Below are positions 51,515 through 60,387 of a DNA stretch of 64,000 nt, piece after piece. The position numbers and the translations under genes are program-made. Location: positions 1 to 64,000 of the forward strand of contig CANMJR010000008.1 of assembly GCA_947498025.1 (NCBI GenBank). Direction: 5' to 3'. This stretch comes from Helicobacteraceae bacterium (GTDB lineage Bacteria; Campylobacterota; Campylobacteria; Campylobacterales; Sulfurimonadaceae). The first letter of the stretch is position 1. Each line of letters starts with the position of its first letter. The notes beneath the pieces were generated by a model. The model saw only the letters and a list, made by a program, of their open reading frames with translations, was not told the DNA's origin and did not search any database.

Positions 51515-52267
51515 TTATAGTATTTTTTCCTGCCCAATTCTATACAGAGCAAAATCATACTTTAGCGGGTCTTTTTCATCAAACCCTTTTAATGTTTGTG
51601 TAAGTTCTATCGCAGCTTGCAGGTCGTAAGTTTTTCTTTGCAAAAGTCCTAGTTTTTGAGATACTTTAAAAGTATGTGTATCGAGTGGCATAATTAAATC
51701 GCTCTTATCAATTCCCCTCCATAATCCCATGTCAATGTTGTCCTCGCGCACCATCCACCTGAGAAACATCATCCATCTCTTTAGTGCTCCGGCACCTTTT
51801 GTTTTTACGGTGACTTTTGAAATTAAAAAGTTGTATCCTTGCGTGGCATGCGGATATAAAAAAGTTATTGTTTTTATAAGCTCATTTATTCCCTCAATGG
51901 TACTTCTGTTTTTCAGGTATCCGCTCTTAAAAACCTCTTCAAGAGTTGTTGTTTTATTCAGTCGTTTGAGTGCTATAAAAAGAGCTATGACATCTTCACT
52001 TTTTTGAAATCTGTAGTAGTGGCTTTTCAAAGTTTCTCTTATCTCTTCATCACTCTTTTGAAGCAAAGAAAAATCTAATGAGTCTAAAAACTTTACAATC
52101 TGCTTTACATTTCCATACGCAAAAAAGGCACAAATAAGTGAGATTACAGGGTCTTTGTAACGATGCGCTACTAAAATCGGGTCGAGCTTATCGACGGATA
52201 TTTCACCGACTTGATTCCGTTTTTCTACTTCTAAATCTAAGAGTTTTTTTATCTCTTTATTTTTCAC
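51515..52267 (-). CDS. TIGR02757/DUF2400 family protein
   Basis: A 250-residue protein recognised as the TIGR02757 family, restricted mainly to Bacteroidetes and Campylobacterota. Family-like blocks are DPILVAHRYKDPVISLICAFFAYGNVKQIVKFL, YRFQKSEDVIALFIALKRL, MFLRWMVREDNIDMGLWRGI, and DTHTFKVSQKLGLL, a pattern that recalls HhH-GPD DNA glycosylases (helix-hairpin-helix then catalytic Asp). Function is unknown; nucleic-acid repair or processing is a guess. It is the last gene of the S4-trpD-tsaE-lptB-rpoN unit, nine bases after rpoN. Confidence 0.8.
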   Translation of the reverse strand: MKNKEIKKLLDLEVEKRNQVGEISVDKLDPILVAHRYKDPVISLICAFFAYGNVKQIVKFLDSLDFSLLQKSDEEIRETLKSHYYRFQKSEDVIALFIALKRLNKTTTLEEVFKSGYLKNRSTIEGINELIKTITFLYPHATQGYNFLISKVTVKTKGAGALKRWMMFLRWMVREDNIDMGLWRGIDKSDLIMPLDTHTFKVSQKLGLLQRKTYDLQAAIELTQTLKGFDEKDPLKYDFALYRIGQEKIL

Positions 52268-52276
52268 ATAGCAACC

Positions 52277-53545
52277 TTAATGCAAATTATAGAGCTTCTT
52301 CCTCTCGCTTGAACCCGCAATATTGAGCTGTTTTCTGTATTTTGCTATGGTTCTTCTTACCATTACTACTTTGAATTTGTTTTGAATCATGTCTAAAAGT
52401 TTCATATCGCTCAGCGGTTTAGAGTGGTTTTCTTTTTTAATTAAATTTACTACAAACTCTTTTATGGCCGCATTGGACACATCGTCGTCTATGGCGGTTG
52501 TGAAAAATTCCTTCATGGCAAAAACACCTCTGTTGCAAGCTATATATTTATTTGCGATTGCTCTTGAGATGGTGGAGGGGTTGTGTCCGAACTCGTCCGC
52601 CAAAGTTTTGAGTGTCAGAGGCATAATCGCTCCTCCCGTAAAAAACTCATACTGGTATTCAACTATCATAAGCCCGACTTTGTAAAGTGTAGCTTTTCTC
52701 ATGTCGAGGGCATCTACGAGCCCTTTTGCCTCTTTAAATTTTTGGGTTACAAACTCATGCTCGACCCCGTAGTTTGTATCGATGTAGATGGTCGGGTAGT
52801 ATTCATCGTTAAGTTTTACTTCGATTTGCTCATCATCATTAAAAAAAATCATCAAATCCGGGATAACCTGAGCAGACTCTTCTTGAAAATCTATGGATGG
52901 AGGGTTTCGAAATGTACCTAAAATACGCATTACTTCACTGAAATATTTATCATCGGAGTGGCTGTGAATACCCTGCATGTTGTTAATAACTACTACGGCC
53001 AAGGGGTAGGCTTCATCGCTGATTTGTGAGTTTTCAAGTTGAAATATAAAAGACTCTGCCAAATCTTTTGCTCCGATACCTACCGGCTCTACAAAAGCGA
53101 ACCTTGTTCGGATTTTTTCAAACTCTGCTAAGCTGATGCTGTTTTTTTTACAAAATGTTTCACTATTCCCCTCGTAGTAGCCATTTTCATCAAGGTTTGA
53201 GATAACAAAGAGTGCAACGCTCTGTGAGATGGGAGTAGGGAAAAGGGGTTTGGATATTTGCTCTTCTAAAACATCATAAAGAGACTTTTTTTGAATAGTT
53301 AGCGCTTCAATTTTATCTGTGCTTGAGTTGCTTACTTCGCCTGAGATTATTTTTTTTGGAATTCTCTTCTCAAAATCCTCTTCATAGCCAGATTCAACCT
53401 CTATAAGCGGATTGGATTCCACAAAAGGAGCCATTGCCTCGCCTAAATCGCTTAGGCTTGAGTGCAAAATCGGCAGCCAGTTTCGCAGTGTGTTTGATAG
53501 TTTATGTTTACTCTCTACACTTGCGGTCTGTTTTAATCCTGCCAT
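52277..53545 (-). CDS. rpoN: RNA polymerase sigma-54 factor
   Basis: A 422-residue RpoN. The activator-interacting region I contains Leu/Gln-rich helices (NTLRNWLPILHSSLSDLGEAM), shorter and less Gln-rich than in enterics. The core-binding region is intact (LDENGYYEG, FVEPVGIGAKDLAESF), the HTH has LKTLADEFGHNPSTISRAIANKY, and the RpoN box is VRRTIAKYRK near residue 400. It reads -24/-12 promoters and needs NtrC-type activators; in Campylobacterota it drives flagellar genes, and in diazotrophs nif genes. Boxes matching it occur at 19268, 20348, 28462 and 56042 in this window. Confidence 0.92.
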   Translation of the reverse strand: MAGLKQTASVESKHKLSNTLRNWLPILHSSLSDLGEAMAPFVESNPLIEVESGYEEDFEKRIPKKIISGEVSNSSTDKIEALTIQKKSLYDVLEEQISKPLFPTPISQSVALFVISNLDENGYYEGNSETFCKKNSISLAEFEKIRTRFAFVEPVGIGAKDLAESFIFQLENSQISDEAYPLAVVVINNMQGIHSHSDDKYFSEVMRILGTFRNPPSIDFQEESAQVIPDLMIFFNDDEQIEVKLNDEYYPTIYIDTNYGVEHEFVTQKFKEAKGLVDALDMRKATLYKVGLMIVEYQYEFFTGGAIMPLTLKTLADEFGHNPSTISRAIANKYIACNRGVFAMKEFFTTAIDDDVSNAAIKEFVVNLIKKENHSKPLSDMKLLDMIQNKFKVVMVRRTIAKYRKQLNIAGSSERKKLYNLH

Positions 53546-53554
53546 TTTCTGTGT

Positions 53555-54277
53555 TTAGAGCTTAAACTCTTCGCCCAAATAGTGCGTACGGACATCTGCG
53601 TTTTGTCCTATCTCATCGCTGGTTCCACATGCCAACAGTGAACCGGATTTGATAACATACGCTCTATCGCAAACCGCCAAAGTCTCTCGCACATTATGGT
53701 CTGTTATCAAAACACCTATATCATACGAAACCAACTGCTTTATGACCTTTTGTATATCCATAACCGCGATTGGGTCAACTCCGGCAAAAGGCTCATCAAG
53801 CAGCAAAAACTTAGGTTGATTAACAAGTGCTCTTGCAATCTCGACACGACGGCGTTCTCCGCCACTCAAACTAATTCCTTTGCGATAGCGAATCGGCTCA
53901 ATGTTGAACATATCCAGCAGTTCTAATATTCTTGCCTCTTGTGCCTTTTTTCCTTTTATGCCGACTTGTGCAGCTACCATAAGATTGTCTTCGACGCTCA
54001 AATCTTTAAAAATAGAAGCCTCTTGCGGAAGATAGCCGATACCCTTTAATGCTCTCTCGTGCAGTGGCATGTGAGAGAGATTTTCTCCATCAAAAAAGAC
54101 CTCGCCGCCGGTTGATTCAACCAGACCGCATATCATATAAAATGTAGTGGTTTTTCCGGCTCCGTTTGGTCCTAAAAGCCCAACAACTTCACCACTTGAG
54201 ACTTCTAAACTCATCCCTTTTACTATTTCTAAATCTTTAATCTTTTTTACCAGATTGACCGCTTTTAATTTATGCAT
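53555..54277 (-). CDS. lptB: LPS export ABC transporter ATPase
   Basis: A 240-residue ABC ATPase with Walker [11 protein letters not shown]-loop LPQEASIF, signature [15 protein letters not shown], Walker [15 protein letters not shown] and switch His in [12 protein letters not shown]. These are LptB features, including the conserved 'YLPQEASIF' and '[13 protein letters not shown]'. LptB powers lipopolysaccharide extraction by LptFG. It lies upstream of rpoN by nine bases, the common lptB-rpoN order across proteobacteria. The start overlaps tsaE by eight bases. Confidence 0.94.
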   Translation of the reverse strand: MHKLKAVNLVKKIKDLEIVKGMSLEVSSGEVVGLLGPNGAGKTTTFYMICGLVESTGGEVFFDGENLSHMPLHERALKGIGYLPQEASIFKDLSVEDNLMVAAQVGIKGKKAQEARILELLDMFNIEPIRYRKGISLSGGERRRVEIARALVNQPKFLLLDEPFAGVDPIAVMDIQKVIKQLVSYDIGVLITDHNVRETLAVCDRAYVIKSGSLLACGTSDEIGQNADVRTHYLGEEFKL

Positions 54278-54683
54278 GCTCTATCCTGTACTCTCTTGCG
54301 TCATCCGAGATTTTTTTTATCTCAATTTTCAGTGTCTCTATTCCTGCAAAACTGAGCAGCTCCAAAAGTTTATCATCGCCCCACTCTATGAAGTGAAGTC
54401 CATCTTTTTCGAGCTCTTCAAGCATACCCAAAGAGATAAAATGATCTAAGCCATGGTTGTAAATGTCGTAGTGAAAAACTCTATTGCCGTAGCAGTGCTG
54501 AAGCGAAAAAGTAGGAGAAGTAACATCTTCTTGAACGCCCAATTTTTTTGCCATCTCTCGCACAAAAGTAGTTTTCCCTGCTGCCAAATCGCCTTGCAAT
54601 AGCACCACTCCGTTAATGAAATTTTTGCTTATTTCATCCGTCAGTACATGAAGTTCATTCAGTTTCAGGTTGTAAATTTTCAT
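54270..54683 (-). CDS. tsaE: tRNA threonylcarbamoyladenosine biosynthesis ATPase TsaE
   Basis: A 137-residue P-loop protein. Walker A is [16 protein letters not shown] (GDLGAGKT is the usual form; Ala replaces Gly here). [10 protein letters not shown] and the HYDIYN and FIEWGDD segments are the TsaE-specific blocks. TsaE works with TsaB and TsaD to make t6A37 on tRNAs reading ANN codons. It overlaps trpD by four bases at its start and lptB by eight at its end, so it is tightly embedded in the operon. Confidence 0.92.
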   Translation of the reverse strand: MKIYNLKLNELHVLTDEISKNFINGVVLLQGDLAAGKTTFVREMAKKLGVQEDVTSPTFSLQHCYGNRVFHYDIYNHGLDHFISLGMLEELEKDGLHFIEWGDDKLLELLSFAGIETLKIEIKKISDDAREYRIEHA

Positions 54684-55666
54684 AATTTATTTGATATCTC
54701 TATAATTTGTTTCAGTTTTTCTTTGGCTTTTGCTTTTTTTATAGCTTCGTTTGCCATCTCTAAACCATCTTGAATATCACGAGCTTTGCCATCGACCATC
54801 AAGGCAGCCGCCGTGTTTATCAAAACTATATCTCTTTGAGCATCGGTTGCCGTTTCATCAAAAATAGAGTAAAGAATTTTTGCATTCTCTTTTGCATCAC
54901 CGCCGATAATTGCCTCTAGCGGAGCTTTTTTAATACCGTACATTTGCGGGTCAATTTCGAATTCATGCACTTTTCCATTATGGAGTTGTGAAGCGTAGGT
55001 AATATCGCTGATGCTTATTTCATCCATGTTTTCACGGGAACTTACCACCATTGTAGAGGTAGCACCGTTTATTTTAAGTGCCTCCGCCATTTTTGGTACA
55101 AAAGATTTACTGAAAACACCAAGCAGTGATTTTGTAACGCCTGCAGGATTGGAGAGAGGTCCTAAAATATTAAAAATAGTTTTGTCGGGTATCGTTTTTC
55201 TCACGGGCATTATAAATTTCATAGCAGGATGGTGATTTTGTGCAAACATAAAGGTGAATCCACACTCCTCTAAAAGCCTTGCGCTCTTCTCTATACTCAA
55301 ATCAAGTCTCACTCCAAGCTCTTCAAACATGTCAGCACTTCCTGATTTTGAAGTAACAGAGCGGCTTCCATGTTTTGCAACAGAGCTTCCGCATGCTGCG
55401 GCTAAAATCGATACTGTAGAAGAGATATTAAAACTCCCTATTTTATCGCCGCCTGTTCCTACAATATCGATGCATTTTAGTCGAAGCTCCTCCGAGATAG
55501 GCAAAGTAATCGCATAAGAACGCATTACCTCCGCAGCGGCTGCAATCGAGCCAACAGTAGTCTCTTCACCCAGAGTCATATGAATCAGAAACTCTCTCAT
55601 CTGTGCATCATTCATTTCATGTTTAAAGAGTGAAGTAAATAGAACTTTTGCCTCTTCATAACTCAT
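54680..55666 (-). CDS. trpD: Anthranilate phosphoribosyltransferase
   Basis: A 328-residue TrpD. Substrate-site motifs are DIVGTGGDKIGSFNISS (the GTGGD loop), KHGSRSVTSKSGSADMFEELG (the K-H-G-x-R and D-x-E/L region), and FAQNHHPAMKFIMPVRK. It joins anthranilate to PRPP in tryptophan synthesis. No other trp genes are near, so trpD is detached from the pathway cluster. It starts on an ATGA overlap with the S4-domain gene and ends on an ATGA overlap with tsaE. Confidence 0.93.
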   Translation of the reverse strand: MSYEEAKVLFTSLFKHEMNDAQMREFLIHMTLGEETTVGSIAAAAEVMRSYAITLPISEELRLKCIDIVGTGGDKIGSFNISSTVSILAAACGSSVAKHGSRSVTSKSGSADMFEELGVRLDLSIEKSARLLEECGFTFMFAQNHHPAMKFIMPVRKTIPDKTIFNILGPLSNPAGVTKSLLGVFSKSFVPKMAEALKINGATSTMVVSSRENMDEISISDITYASQLHNGKVHEFEIDPQMYGIKKAPLEAIIGGDAKENAKILYSIFDETATDAQRDIVLINTAAALMVDGKARDIQDGLEMANEAIKKAKAKEKLKQIIEISNKL

Positions 55667-55911
55667 GCAAGCTCCTTGATGTACTCTGATTGTAAAGATT
55701 TTGGTGTTGATTTTGCAGTGGGAATCTGCAACACCTCATATTTTTTGACACTCTCTAAAAAGTTAATTGTGATAACAGTGCCGATTTCAATATTTTTACT
55801 CGCCTTCGCCACAACGCCGTTAATCAGGACAACACCGTTGCTTATCATGTCTTGTGCAACCGAGCGTCTCTTTGTAATATTTACTGAATTTAAAAACTTA
55901 TCTATTCTCAT
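55663..55911 (-). CDS. S4-domain RNA-binding protein (RqcP/Hsp15-like)
   Basis: About 82 residues, nearly all one S4 domain: MRIDKFLNSVNITKRRSVAQDM, then GVVLINGVVAKASKNIEIGTVITINF. The short single-domain form fits RqcP/YabO and Hsp15, which act on stalled 50S-peptidyl-tRNA complexes in ribosome quality control. I chose the internal ATG at 55911, because S4 proteins of this type begin M-R-[IL]-D-K; the frame is open nine codons further. It heads the trpD-tsaE-lptB-rpoN unit and overlaps trpD by four bases. Confidence 0.8.
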   Translation of the reverse strand: MRIDKFLNSVNITKRRSVAQDMISNGVVLINGVVAKASKNIEIGTVITINFLESVKKYEVLQIPTAKSTPKSLQSEYIKELA

Positions 55912-56041
55912 TCTTTGACTTTTCAAATTTAAATACAAAAATAAGCAGAACCCATTTTTGTTACGCTAGCCGCTTTGGCACTTAAGCTTTTTTATTATTT
56001 CGTGTATTGTAGAGTAATAAAACTGAAAGAAATGTAAGAAT

Positions 56042-56057
56042 TGGAACATTTTTTGCA
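56042..56057 (+). promoter_or_regulatory. Sigma-54 promoter of the methyltransferase-PhnD-GGDEF-EAL unit
   Basis: TGGAACATTTTTTGCA is a near-consensus -24/-12 element (GG at 56043-56044, GC at 56055-56056, ten bases apart) and is the strongest sigma-54 match in the window. The expected start of transcription is about a dozen bases before the ATG at 56080. This also rules out the upstream TTG as the gene start. Confidence 0.72.
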
Positions 56058-56079
56058 TGTTTTATCAAAAGAATTCCTT

Positions 56080-57015
56080 ATGTATAAATTCACGACTCAA
56101 AGTATGTTTGAGATACTCCAACTCCTGCAAAACAAAATCGACGCAATGGATGCAAAAGAGATAGTCGCATTTAAGGTTTTAAACCCAGATATTGCCACTT
56201 CTGCGTATGCAGGCACAGCTATTACAGTCGATAACAACGAGTATATTTATAGAGGTTACAAAGCTTGGGTTGATTTAGCCCAGATACTTCAATGCAAAAT
56301 GCTCACCCCTTTAGTTCAAAGCCAAAATCTTGTCACAATTAGATTTGTTAAACTAAATGCTGAAGAGTCATTTCATAAAAGTTTAGATGCAGAGAAGTAT
56401 GGCTCCTCCTCCGAGTTTTCACAAATACATAAAAACGAAGAACCGGCTTTTTTGGCGCACTATCTCAGAGCTTTAAAAAATGTAACCATAAATAAACGCA
56501 CAAGAGTCTTAAATCTTGGCGTAAACAGTGGAGATGAGTTTGAAGTGATACAAAAATATGCCTCAAACTTTGAAAATATGGAGCTTATCGGTATAGACTA
56601 TTGTGCTTCCGCTATAGAAAAGGCAAAAAATAAGTTCTCTGCCAACAAAAATATTTCATTCATAGTTTATAATATCAATGATTTAAACGCTCTAAATTTA
56701 GGCACTTTTGATTTGATTATCAGCATAGGAACGCTTCAAAGCTCAAACTTAGAATTTAATCCGCTTTTTATGAATATTGTTCAAAATTACCTCAAAAAAG
56801 ATGGAGCGATGATTTTAGGTTTTCCGAACTGTCGCTGGATAGATGGCGAGATGGTCTATGGAGCAAAAGCAAAACACTACCCATTTTCCGAGATGTCCAA
56901 CCTCTACAAAGATGCTGTTTTTTGTAAGAAATATTTGCAACAAAAGAAGTTTAGAGTGACACTCACGGGGAAAGAGTATATTTTTTTGACGGCTACTTCC
57001 ATACGAAAAGATTAA
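56080..57015 (+). CDS. SAM-dependent class I methyltransferase
   Basis: About 311 residues. A first half without a known fold (residues 1-130, KFTTQSMFEILQLLQNKID...) precedes a class I methyltransferase: VLNLGVNSGDEFEVI (motif I), MELIGIDYCASAIEKAK (motif II), FIVYNINDLNALN, FDLIISIGTLQSS and AMILGFPNCRW. The GxGxG loop is N-L-G-V-N-S-G. The substrate is unknown. The ATG at 56080 follows a sigma-54 promoter by 22 bases; CCTTATG gives only a weak RBS. It is first in a three-gene unit with a binding lipoprotein and a GGDEF-EAL protein, so a motility or signalling link is likely. Confidence 0.78.
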   Translation: MYKFTTQSMFEILQLLQNKIDAMDAKEIVAFKVLNPDIATSAYAGTAITVDNNEYIYRGYKAWVDLAQILQCKMLTPLVQSQNLVTIRFVKLNAEESFHKSLDAEKYGSSSEFSQIHKNEEPAFLAHYLRALKNVTINKRTRVLNLGVNSGDEFEVIQKYASNFENMELIGIDYCASAIEKAKNKFSANKNISFIVYNINDLNALNLGTFDLIISIGTLQSSNLEFNPLFMNIVQNYLKKDGAMILGFPNCRWIDGEMVYGAKAKHYPFSEMSNLYKDAVFCKKYLQQKKFRVTLTGKEYIFLTATSIRKD

Positions 57016-57048
57016 GAAATAAACTCACTTTGTGATACAATCATCCAC

Positions 57049-57945
57049 ATGAAGTTACAATTTTTTTCAACAATCATTTTAACTGTTTTATTCCTCACCT
57101 CATGCAGTGATAGAGATAAAAAAGTTCTATACAAACCTACTGCAAAAGAGATTCATACGAAAACTTATAAATTCGGTATTCACCCCTATCTAAACTCAAA
57201 AAAAATGTATCTTTCCTATAGACCTATTTTAGATTTTATTGAGAGCAAGATGGAAAATACAAAATTTGAGCTAGAAACTTCGGCAACTTATGCCGAGTAT
57301 GAAATAAAACTCTATCGAGGTGATTTTGATTTTTCACTTCCTAATCCGTTTCAAACCTTTAATGCTCTCTCACATGATTATAGAGTGATTAGTAGAATGA
57401 AGCCGGACACTGTTTTTAGAGGTATATTGGTCGCAAGAAAAGATTCCCATCTCAAAGATACGCAGCAACTCAAAGGAAAAAGTATAAGTTTTCCGGCACC
57501 GACGGCTCTTGCTGCTACAATGATGCCACTCTACTATTTGCATGAACATGGAATTGATGTCAAAAAAGATATAGAACAAAAATATGTGGGCTCTCAATAC
57601 TCCTCTATTTTAAATGCTTTTAGTGGCTACACTATTGCAGGTGCATCGTGGCCACCGCCTTGGGAAGCATGGAAAAGAGAAAATCCTGACAAAGCTGAGG
57701 AGATGGAAGTTGTATGGCAAACGGATTCACTCGTCAATAACGGAGTAGTTGTAAAAAATGGTCTTGATGAGAAAATTGTGACTCGTTTTATGACTCTTTT
57801 GGTTAATCTTGATGAGAGCGAAGAAGGCAAAATATTGCTTCAAAATGCAGGATTTGAGGGCTTTACATCTGCAAATAATTCGGATTACGACAAAGTCGCT
57901 TCTTTTTTAGAGAAGTATGACAGGGCGATAGGCATCCCCAAATGA
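57049..57945 (+). CDS. PhnD-family periplasmic binding lipoprotein
   Basis: A 298-residue lipoprotein: signal FFSTIILTVLFLTSC with lipobox LTSC, then a PhnD-like solute-binding fold (YKFGIHPYLNSKKMYLSYRPILDFIESKM, DFDFSLPNPFQTFNAL, RGILVARKDSHLKDTQQLKGKSISFPAPTALAATMMP, WQTDSLVNNGVVVKNGLD). No ABC permease or ATPase gene is adjacent, so it probably acts as a ligand-sensing partner of the GGDEF-EAL protein, whose gene overlaps its end by four bases. A pairing of PhnD-type sensor with cyclase or kinase is known in other bacteria; the ligand is unknown. Confidence 0.82.
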   Translation: MKLQFFSTIILTVLFLTSCSDRDKKVLYKPTAKEIHTKTYKFGIHPYLNSKKMYLSYRPILDFIESKMENTKFELETSATYAEYEIKLYRGDFDFSLPNPFQTFNALSHDYRVISRMKPDTVFRGILVARKDSHLKDTQQLKGKSISFPAPTALAATMMPLYYLHEHGIDVKKDIEQKYVGSQYSSILNAFSGYTIAGASWPPPWEAWKRENPDKAEEMEVVWQTDSLVNNGVVVKNGLDEKIVTRFMTLLVNLDESEEGKILLQNAGFEGFTSANNSDYDKVASFLEKYDRAIGIPK

Positions 57946-60383
57946 AACTCCTCTCATTTTATACAAGCTATATGCAAAGTGTTAAAAGTAAACTCATAGT
58001 GAGTGTTGTACTTATTCATGCAATTTTAATGGGATTTGTTATTTCTGACCTCGTCCAAAGAGAGAGCAAATTTATACAAGAACAACTCTCTGCTAATGCG
58101 TATGAACTCACTTCTATACTTGCACAAACCTCTTCTGTTTCTCTTTTGAATAATGACTTAGTAGCACTTGAGGAGTCACTCTCAAGCATTAATAACAACT
58201 CCATGGCATTTATACTTGATACAAGCAGCAAAGTAAAAGCTTCAACAAACAAAGAGTATTTTAATAAATATTTGAATGATGAAGTAAGTGAAAATATTTT
58301 TGAAACTATAAAAAACAGACATGCATCGCACTATCAAACGACACATGATAATGTAGTAGATACTATCCAAGTCATCAAGGTAGAAGAGAACATTATCGGG
58401 TATGTGAGAACCATTATAGACTATAGTATCCTCTCTCATAAATTAGCGATTATCACAAATCAAGGTCTCCTCTACATGACCATCGCCATTCTTTTAGGTG
58501 CTTTTTTTGCATGGATAAGTGTGAGAAAAATCACTTTAAGACTCAATAATGTTGCCCTTGCAGCCGAGAAAATAGCAAACAAAAATTTTGATGTCGATTT
58601 GCCTCCCTCAGAAAACAGTGACGAAGTATCTAAAATGATAGATGCTTTTAATGTGATGAGTAAATCTATCCAAGGCTATATAGATGATTTACAAAAAAGT
58701 AATGAGCGTATTTATAGTGAAAAAGAACTCGCAGAGGTTACTCTAAGCTCTATTGGAGATTGTGTTATTGTTACAGATGCATACGGAAAAGTAAAATTTA
58801 TTAATCCTGCAGCCGAAGAGATAATTAAATATAGCATCAGTGAAGCTAAGGGCAAAAGAGTAGAAGAGCTGTTTGAACTCTATAGTGAAGATTCACATGA
58901 AAAACTAGAATCCCAGATATATGTATCTATCAGAGAAGAAAGAATTATCTTACTCAGTAATCACACTTTTCTTATTAATAGATATGGACGACAGTACGCA
59001 ATTGAGAACTCTTTTGCACCGATTAAAAATATTCATGGTGTGATTGAAGGTGCTATTTTAGTCTTTCATGATGTAACACATAAGAAAAAAGAGGAGAGAA
59101 GAGTCAAATGGCAATCTACGCATGACCCACTTACAAAACTGAATAACCGTCTTGGATTTGAAACTATACTGAATAATCTGGCTAAACAGCCACAAAGAGA
59201 CAACTCTCAACATGCTCTGCTTTTTATGGATCTTGATAAATTTAAAACCATCAATGATACAGCCGGTCATATGGCCGGGGATGAAGTTCTTAGACAAGTA
59301 GCATCACTTCTCAATAAAATCATTCGAAAAAATGACTTTTTATCTCGATTTGGCGGAGATGAATTTGGACTTATTTTGTTTAATTGTGACAAAGAACTCT
59401 CAAAAGAGATAGCTCAAAAACTGATAGATACAGTGCTGGAGCATACCTTTGTGTGGCGTGACAAAAAGTTTAAAATCGGTGTGAGTATCGGTATAGCCAT
59501 GATTGATATCCATAACAGTGACCCGACATTGATTTTAAGCAGTGCCGACTTGGCATGTTATGTAGCCAAAGAGCGAGGAAGAAATAGATATTACATCGCT
59601 CAAGAGAGTGATCTTATGCATCTGAATAATGAACAACAATTTAATTGGGTTTCAAAAATAAATAATGCGATAAAAGATAAAAAATTCATACTCCATGTTC
59701 AAAAAATAAAAGATTTAATTACAGAGGATGACCATTATGAGGTTCTAATTCGACTTCTTGATGATGATAACACTATTATCTATCCGGACTCATTTCTTCC
59801 ACATGCCGAGAAATATGCACTACTTCCAAAAATAGATAGATATGTTATAGAAGAATTTTTTAGTTGGTTTACCCTCCATAAAAAAACGCTTCCAAAAAAT
59901 ATAGCATTTTCAGTCAATATAACGGGGCAAAGTATTTCAGATATAGAGTTTGTCAATGATGTACTTTTCCTTACAAAAAAATATAATATGGCTTGCAACA
60001 GAGTTATATTTGAGATTACGGAGAGTACAGCCATAGCCAATCTCAATGAATCTAAAGATTTTTTTAAGAAGCTTATCGCTGAAGGGTTTAAATTTTCACT
60101 CGATGATTTTGGTACAGGGCTCTCATCGTTTGCCTATTTAAAGCAACTTCCTATCCACTTTATAAAAATAGACGGTGTCTTTATCAAACACATGCTCACC
60201 GATAAAATTGACAGAGGCATGGTTGAATCTATCTTTAAAATCGGTTCTCTTATGAATCTAAAAATTATTGCAGAATATAGTGAGAGTGATGCAATTGTCG
60301 CTGAGTTAAAAAAGATAGGTATTCATTATGCGCAAGGCTATGCCGTAGAAAAACCGCATAGTATTGATGATTTGGTACTATAG
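57942..60383 (+). CDS. HAMP-PAS-GGDEF-EAL c-di-GMP enzyme
   Basis: An 813-residue inner-membrane protein. A first membrane helix (about 18-36), a periplasmic region of about 140 residues, a second helix (about 177-197), HAMP (about 198-250), PAS (about 265-380), GGDEF with intact motif at 471-475, then EAL with E-V-L at 600-602 and the downstream residues NITGQSISD, FEITES, DDFGTGLSSF and IAEYSES. The metal and general-base residues appear present, so it could both make and break c-di-GMP. It overlaps the PhnD-type lipoprotein gene by four bases and probably takes its signal from that protein through the periplasmic domain. Confidence 0.88.
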   Translation: MKLLSFYTSYMQSVKSKLIVSVVLIHAILMGFVISDLVQRESKFIQEQLSANAYELTSILAQTSSVSLLNNDLVALEESLSSINNNSMAFILDTSSKVKASTNKEYFNKYLNDEVSENIFETIKNRHASHYQTTHDNVVDTIQVIKVEENIIGYVRTIIDYSILSHKLAIITNQGLLYMTIAILLGAFFAWISVRKITLRLNNVALAAEKIANKNFDVDLPPSENSDEVSKMIDAFNVMSKSIQGYIDDLQKSNERIYSEKELAEVTLSSIGDCVIVTDAYGKVKFINPAAEEIIKYSISEAKGKRVEELFELYSEDSHEKLESQIYVSIREERIILLSNHTFLINRYGRQYAIENSFAPIKNIHGVIEGAILVFHDVTHKKKEERRVKWQSTHDPLTKLNNRLGFETILNNLAKQPQRDNSQHALLFMDLDKFKTINDTAGHMAGDEVLRQVASLLNKIIRKNDFLSRFGGDEFGLILFNCDKELSKEIAQKLIDTVLEHTFVWRDKKFKIGVSIGIAMIDIHNSDPTLILSSADLACYVAKERGRNRYYIAQESDLMHLNNEQQFNWVSKINNAIKDKKFILHVQKIKDLITEDDHYEVLIRLLDDDNTIIYPDSFLPHAEKYALLPKIDRYVIEEFFSWFTLHKKTLPKNIAFSVNITGQSISDIEFVNDVLFLTKKYNMACNRVIFEITESTAIANLNESKDFFKKLIAEGFKFSLDDFGTGLSSFAYLKQLPIHFIKIDGVFIKHMLTDKIDRGMVESIFKIGSLMNLKIIAEYSESDAIVAELKKIGIHYAQGYAVEKPHSIDDLVL

Positions 60384-60387
60384 ACTT

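Noticed and set aside
56041-56079. TTG start giving a 13-residue longer methyltransferase
   Set aside because: The extension coincides with a near-perfect sigma-54 promoter, so it is untranscribed or leader sequence.
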